Positions 15,445 through 18,498 of a stretch of 18,498 nt of DNA are shown piece after piece. The notes below the pieces were generated by a model. The model had not been told where the DNA came from and ran no database searches. It saw only the letters and a list, made by a program, of their open reading frames with translations. The DNA lies in NCBI GenBank assembly GCA_052389435.1, contig JBQTIB010000111.1:1-18498 (forward strand), in the 5' to 3' direction. Position 1 is the stretch's first letter. Every line of letters begins with the position of its first letter. Both the position numbers and the translations under genes were made by a program. This DNA comes from JBQTKD01 sp052389435 (GTDB taxonomy: Bacteria > Actinomycetota > Actinomycetes > Sporichthyales > Sporichthyaceae).

Positions 15445-17177
15445 CCCAGCCCGCCGCCGCGATCGACGCGACCGTGCCCGAGAAGCCGCGCCAGGCTCCG
15501 ATGCTGACGTTGTTCGCGCTCGTGACCTCGGCGATGGCCTACGCGCTCTCGCAGACCCTGGTCTCCCCCGCGCTGCCGCTGATCCAGCGGGAGCTGAACA
15601 CCAGCACCACGATGGTCACGTTCGTGCTGACCGCCTACCTGCTGAGCGCCTCCGTCGCGACGCCGATCGTGGGGCGCCTCGGGGACATGTTCGGCAAGCA
15701 ACGTCTGCTGATGGCGGTGCTGATCTGCTTCGCCTTCGGGTCGGTGGTCGCAGCCGTCGCCCCCTCGATCGAAGTCCTCATCCTGGCCCGCGTGATCCAG
15801 GGCATGGGCGGGGCGATCTTTCCGTTCGCCTTCGGCATCATCCGCGACGAGTTCCCGCGCGAGAAGGTCGCAACGAGCATCGGCCTGATCAGCGCGACGT
15901 TCGGCATCGGCGGCGGCGTCGGCCTCATCGCCTCCGGGGTGATCGTCGACAACCTGTCCTGGCACTGGGTGTTCTGGATCGGCCTGATGGTCGTCCTGGT
16001 CGCCATCGTCGCCACGCACTTCTGGGTGCCGGAGTCTCCGGTGAAGACGCCGTCGAAGGTCGACTGGACCGGGGCCCTGCTGCTGTCCGGTGGCCTCGTC
16101 GCCGCGCTCGTCGCCGTCAGCGAGGGCAACCGGTGGGGCTGGCTGTCCCCGGGAATCGTCTGGCTCATCGCGCTCGGTCTGACGCTGCTGGTCGTGCTGG
16201 CCTGGTTCGAACTGCGCCACCCGCGGCCGTTGGTGGACATGCGCATGCTGTCCAAACGCGCGGTGCTGACGCCGAACCTGGCCGGATTCCTCGTCGGCTT
16301 CGGCATGTTCGGCTGCTTCATCCTCGTTCCGCAGTTCGTGCAGATGGACGCCGCGGCCGGGTTCGGCTTCGGCGCCTCGGTCACCGAGGCGGGCATTTTC
16401 ATGCTCCCCTCGACCCTCGGCATGCTGATCGCCGGACCGCTGGCCGGCACTCTGGGCTCGAAGTTCGGCTCACGGGTTCCCCTGCTCATGGGCACGGTCT
16501 CGATGACCGCCTCGTTCCTGTTCCTTGCCTTCGTCCACGACGACCGCTGGGCCATCTACGTCGGCTCCGCACTGCTGGGCCTGGGCGTCGGCTTCGCCTA
16601 CGCCGCCATGGCGAACCTGATCATCGAAGCGGTCCCGCAGACCCAGACCGGCGCCGCGTCCGGCATCAACACGATCATGCGCACCATCGGCGGCACGCTC
16701 GGCGGACAGATCGCGGCGAGCATCGTCGCCTCGCACGTCGCGACCAACGGGCTGCCCAGGGAGATCGGCTTCACCATCGCCTTCGCGATGTTCGCCGCAG
16801 CCCTGGTGCTGGCGACGGTGGCCTCGCTCTTCATCCCCGCCAGGATCGTGGACCTCGCGGCAGTCCCGGCTCTGCCCTCCGCCGAAGTTCCGGTGCTTCC
16901 CCACGCTCCGAAGGGCGTCGTGCGCGGGCAGATCCGCGCCGAGGACGGCACCGGATTCTTCGGCGCCGCGGTGATCCTGCTCGACGACCAGGGCAACCTC
17001 GCCCACCACGCGAGCACCGACCTCGACGGAGTCTTCGAGATCGGCGACGTGCTCCTGGCAGAGCACACCATGGTGATCGTCGCCCTGGACCAGGAGCCGC
17101 ACGCCGAGGTCCTACGTCCCGGACAGTCGATCGCCCACACGGTGTCCCCACGCGTCGAGGCGGCGGGTCGGCACTAG
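15441..17177 (+). CDS. MFS drug-resistance-type transporter (DHA2, 14 TM) with C-terminal carboxypeptidase-regulatory-like domain
   Basis: A 578-residue transporter. The membrane part (about 20-470) has the DHA2/EmrB-QacA plan: motif A GRLGDMFGKQRL in loop 2-3, a motif C-like glycine-rich helix (ATFGIGGGVGLIASG), and two extra central helices (about 210-255). Such proteins expel drugs, dyes or metabolites using the proton gradient. After a Pro-rich linker (about 475-490) comes an unusual soluble domain (about 491-570): VRGQIRAEDGTGFFGAAVIL, then STDLDGVFEIGDV, matching the pattern of CarboxypepD_reg/CNA-B-like beta-sandwich domains. In a 14-TM protein both ends should be cytoplasmic, which makes this extension odd. 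The GTG start overlaps marR, so it is co-expressed and probably inducible by its substrate. Confidence 0.9.
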   Translation: MTQPAAAIDATVPEKPRQAPMLTLFALVTSAMAYALSQTLVSPALPLIQRELNTSTTMVTFVLTAYLLSASVATPIVGRLGDMFGKQRLLMAVLICFAFGSVVAAVAPSIEVLILARVIQGMGGAIFPFAFGIIRDEFPREKVATSIGLISATFGIGGGVGLIASGVIVDNLSWHWVFWIGLMVVLVAIVATHFWVPESPVKTPSKVDWTGALLLSGGLVAALVAVSEGNRWGWLSPGIVWLIALGLTLLVVLAWFELRHPRPLVDMRMLSKRAVLTPNLAGFLVGFGMFGCFILVPQFVQMDAAAGFGFGASVTEAGIFMLPSTLGMLIAGPLAGTLGSKFGSRVPLLMGTVSMTASFLFLAFVHDDRWAIYVGSALLGLGVGFAYAAMANLIIEAVPQTQTGAASGINTIMRTIGGTLGGQIAASIVASHVATNGLPREIGFTIAFAMFAAALVLATVASLFIPARIVDLAAVPALPSAEVPVLPHAPKGVVRGQIRAEDGTGFFGAAVILLDDQGNLAHHASTDLDGVFEIGDVLLAEHTMVIVALDQEPHAEVLRPGQSIAHTVSPRVEAAGRH

Positions 17178-17180
17178 CGT
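17175..17180 (+). promoter_or_regulatory. -10 box for a leaderless ATPase transcript
   Basis: TAGCGT, whose TAG is also the stop codon of the MFS gene, ends 7 bases before the GTG at 17188. There is no RBS before that GTG, so a leaderless transcript is likely. Confidence 0.5.
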
Positions 17181-17187
17181 TTCGCCG

Positions 17188-17907
17188 GTGAGCACCGCGC
17201 TGCCAGCCGTCCGCGTCGAGGCCGGGGAATGGGCCGACCAGGAGTGCCCGGGCGACGAGTTCCCGGCGACCCTCGGCGCCGTCGCGGAGTTCCTTCGAAC
17301 CGGCCTGGACCTGGGCCGACTGACGGTCGTCGTCGGCGAGAACGGCACCGGAAAGTCCACCGTGGTCGAGGGAATCGCCGACGCCTACGGCCTCCCGCCC
17401 GGCGGTGGGTCGGTGCGTCGCGGCACCGGAGCGACCGAGACGCCGCTGGGCCGCGCCCTTCGCGTGAAGCGCGGCCGCGGCGCGCCGAAGCACGGCCAGT
17501 TCCTGCGCTCGGAGTCGCCGCGGCAGGGCTTCGGCACCACGTCCCTGCGCGGCTCGACGGCGGCCGGCGCGCGAGCGCACGAACTCAGCCACGGCGAATC
17601 GTTCCTCTCCACCGCCGCGGCCCAACTGCGCTCGCCGGGACTGCACGTCTTCGACGAACCCGAGTCCGGGCTGTCGTTCGGCTCCTGCCTGACCTTCGCG
17701 ACCCTGCTGCTCGACGCCATGGCCGAGGGCTCGCAGGTGCTGCTGACCACCCACTCCCCCGTGCTCGCAGGGATTCCCGGCGCGGTGCTCGTCGAACTCG
17801 ACGACTCCACCATGCGCGTCGTCGAGTTCGCGGACCTCGACCTCGTCGCCCAGCACCGACTCTTCCTCACCGACCCGGCCCGGTTCTACGAACGGCTGTT
17901 GGGCTGA
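17188..17907 (+). CDS. Small AAA/ABC-type ATPase (COG3910-like)
   Basis: A 239-residue cytosolic ATPase with the ABC/SMC-like motif set: Walker A GENGTGKST (50-58), signature LSHGES (133-138), Walker B LHVFDEPESGLS (152-163) and switch histidine in TTHSP (H189). There is no membrane domain, coiled coil or nuclease domain. Proteins of this build (predicted ATPases with an acid-rich Walker B and a DEPE box) are widespread and often of unknown role; some are partners of defence nucleases, but no such partner is adjacent here. It starts 10 bp after the MFS stop but appears to have its own promoter. The GTG is chosen for the -10 box spacing. Confidence 0.87.
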   Translation: MSTALPAVRVEAGEWADQECPGDEFPATLGAVAEFLRTGLDLGRLTVVVGENGTGKSTVVEGIADAYGLPPGGGSVRRGTGATETPLGRALRVKRGRGAPKHGQFLRSESPRQGFGTTSLRGSTAAGARAHELSHGESFLSTAAAQLRSPGLHVFDEPESGLSFGSCLTFATLLLDAMAEGSQVLLTTHSPVLAGIPGAVLVELDDSTMRVVEFADLDLVAQHRLFLTDPARFYERLLG

Positions 17908-17911
17908 GCGC

Positions 17912-17928
17912 AGCGACGATGGGTCGCT
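17912..17928 (+). terminator. Short hairpin after the ATPase gene
   Basis: AGCGAC (17912-17917) pairs with GTCGCT (17923-17928) across 5 bases, just after the stop at 17907 and directly before an AT-rich stretch. It may terminate the ATPase transcript. Confidence 0.35.
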
Positions 17929-17995
17929 ATGAGATAGCTATTCTAGTTGCGTTCTCTATTGCATCATCGAACATTTGTTCTATATTATATTCGAC
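17929..17995 (+). promoter_or_regulatory. AT-rich promoter of the DUF222 gene
   Basis: This stretch is strikingly AT-rich against its surroundings. TTGCAT (17959-17964) is a fair -35 (4 of 6 to TTGACA), and TATTAT (17983-17988) is a near-consensus -10 at 18-base spacing (TATATT at 17981 gives 16). Transcription would start at about 17995, at the ATG at 17996, so the mRNA is probably leaderless; there is no RBS. The SOS box lies between the two promoter elements. Confidence 0.7.
17967..17982. promoter_or_regulatory. LexA-binding site (SOS box)
   Basis: TCGAACATTTGTTCTA matches the mycobacterial SOS box TCGAAC-N4-GTTCGA at 11 of 12 fixed positions, and its core GAACA-TT-TGTTC is a perfect palindrome like the Gram-positive CGAACATATGTTCG. 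It occupies the spacer between -35 and -10, where bound LexA would block RNA polymerase. 13E12-repeat genes in Mycobacterium tuberculosis are known LexA targets, which supports the call. Confidence 0.85.
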
Positions 17996-18498
17996 ATGGG
18001 TCACCCGGTGCTCGACGCGTACGCCGTCCTCGGCGAGGCGCTGGCGGGCGTCCGCGCGGCCATGGACGACCCCGCCTCCGGGTCCTTCTCCGACCACGAA
18101 CTGTTCGGGCTGCTGCGCACCCACGACCGTGTCGAGGCGCGGCTGGACTCCCTCGGACTGGACCTGATCGCCTACACCGACATGAGAAACCTCGGCTCGC
18201 GAACCGGATTCTCCTCGACCGCGGCGTTCCTGTCCGGGGCACTGAAGATGCACCCCACGACCGCCGCGGAACGGGTCCGGACCGCGCGGGCGATGGAAAC
18301 CCACTGCCCCTGGACCTACGACCAACTCGCCGCGGGCGAGATCTCCTACGAGCAGGCCGCCGCGATCGCCTCGATCGTCACCGACCTGCCCAAGGGCGCG
18401 ACCGAACGAGACGCCGCCAAGGCCGAGCGGTACCTGCTCGAACGCGCCCCCACCGCCAACGCCCTGGAACTCGGCAAACTCCGCAAGCGCGTCGACCA
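17996..18498 (+). CDS. DUF222 domain protein (13E12 family, HNH endonuclease expected), 5' part
   Basis: The gene runs off the window; 167 complete codons are visible. From ATG 17996 the product reads MGHPVLDAYAVLGEAL and continues through the DUF222 pattern: an arginine-rich helix LLRTHDRVEARLDSLGLDLIAY, then a small helical block with TTAAERVRTARAME, then LAAGEISYEQAAAIASIV. Full-length relatives (about 400-500 residues) usually end in an HNH nuclease domain, which would lie beyond 18498. They form large paralogous families in actinobacteria (REP13E12 in mycobacteria), some carrying phage attachment sites. The promoter has a LexA box, so induction by DNA damage is expected. The start is fixed by the AT-rich leaderless promoter. 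Confidence 0.88.
   Translation, partial: MGHPVLDAYAVLGEALAGVRAAMDDPASGSFSDHELFGLLRTHDRVEARLDSLGLDLIAYTDMRNLGSRTGFSSTAAFLSGALKMHPTTAAERVRTARAMETHCPWTYDQLAAGEISYEQAAAIASIVTDLPKGATERDAAKAERYLLERAPTANALELGKLRKRVD

Noticed and set aside
17188..17907. ATPase plus HNH gene as a two-gene defence system (Septu-like)
   Set aside because: The genes are separated by a hairpin and an AT-rich promoter with its own SOS box. The downstream gene is a DUF222/13E12 family member rather than the nuclease partner known from such systems, and its nuclease domain is outside the window. Adjacency alone is not enough.

Overview
The window reads as chromosomal DNA of a very high-GC actinobacterium. Supporting signs are GTG starts, GTGA-type gene overlaps, promoters with TANNNT boxes 6-7 bases before a start codon (leaderless genes), a mycothiol-dependent isomerase family member and a DUF222/HNH (13E12-type) gene. 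I cannot fix the genus. No rRNA, tRNA, CRISPR array or complete insertion sequence is visible.

Layout. 1-589 is non-coding with a 26-base hairpin and two diverged ~130 bp direct repeats. 590-2841 is a translationally coupled pair: a CYTH/CHAD protein (a family known to bind polyphosphate) and a ParA/MinD-type ATPase. A mycothiol-dependent-isomerase-family gene (2875-3702, minus) diverges from an operon of acyl-CoA ligase, SDR-DUF2867 protein and zinc-less quinone oxidoreductase (3799-7927). Next come four minus-strand genes: a GDT1/TMEM165 cation exporter preceded by a good match to the yybP-ykoY manganese riboswitch, a serine-kinase/anti-sigma-type ATPase, a flavodoxin-like reductase, and a hypothetical protein whose 5' end lies in a different frame. 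10813-13712 holds three tandem paralogous secreted proteins: two with RTX-like calcium-binding repeats plus two Ig-like domains, and one reduced to a single Ig-like domain. 13734-14852 is a Rieske oxygenase alpha-subunit-like gene. 14983-17177 is a MarR regulator overlapping a 14-TM MFS exporter, with two palindromes placed over the predicted -35 region and transcription start; the exporter carries an unusual C-terminal carboxypeptidase-regulatory-like domain. 17188-17907 is a small ABC-type ATPase. The window ends inside a DUF222 gene (from 17996) whose AT-rich promoter contains a near-consensus LexA/SOS box.

How the parts work together. Clear functional units are CHAD-ParA (possible positioning of polyphosphate bodies), the CoA-ligase/oxidoreductase operon (lipid or aromatic acid metabolism, substrate unknown), the riboswitch-controlled Mn exporter, the autoregulated MarR-MFS efflux operon, and an SOS-controlled 13E12-type gene. 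The CHAD-ParA pair is the best candidate for an under-described system. The riboswitch, the SOS box and the paired MarR operators are the most solid regulatory observations.
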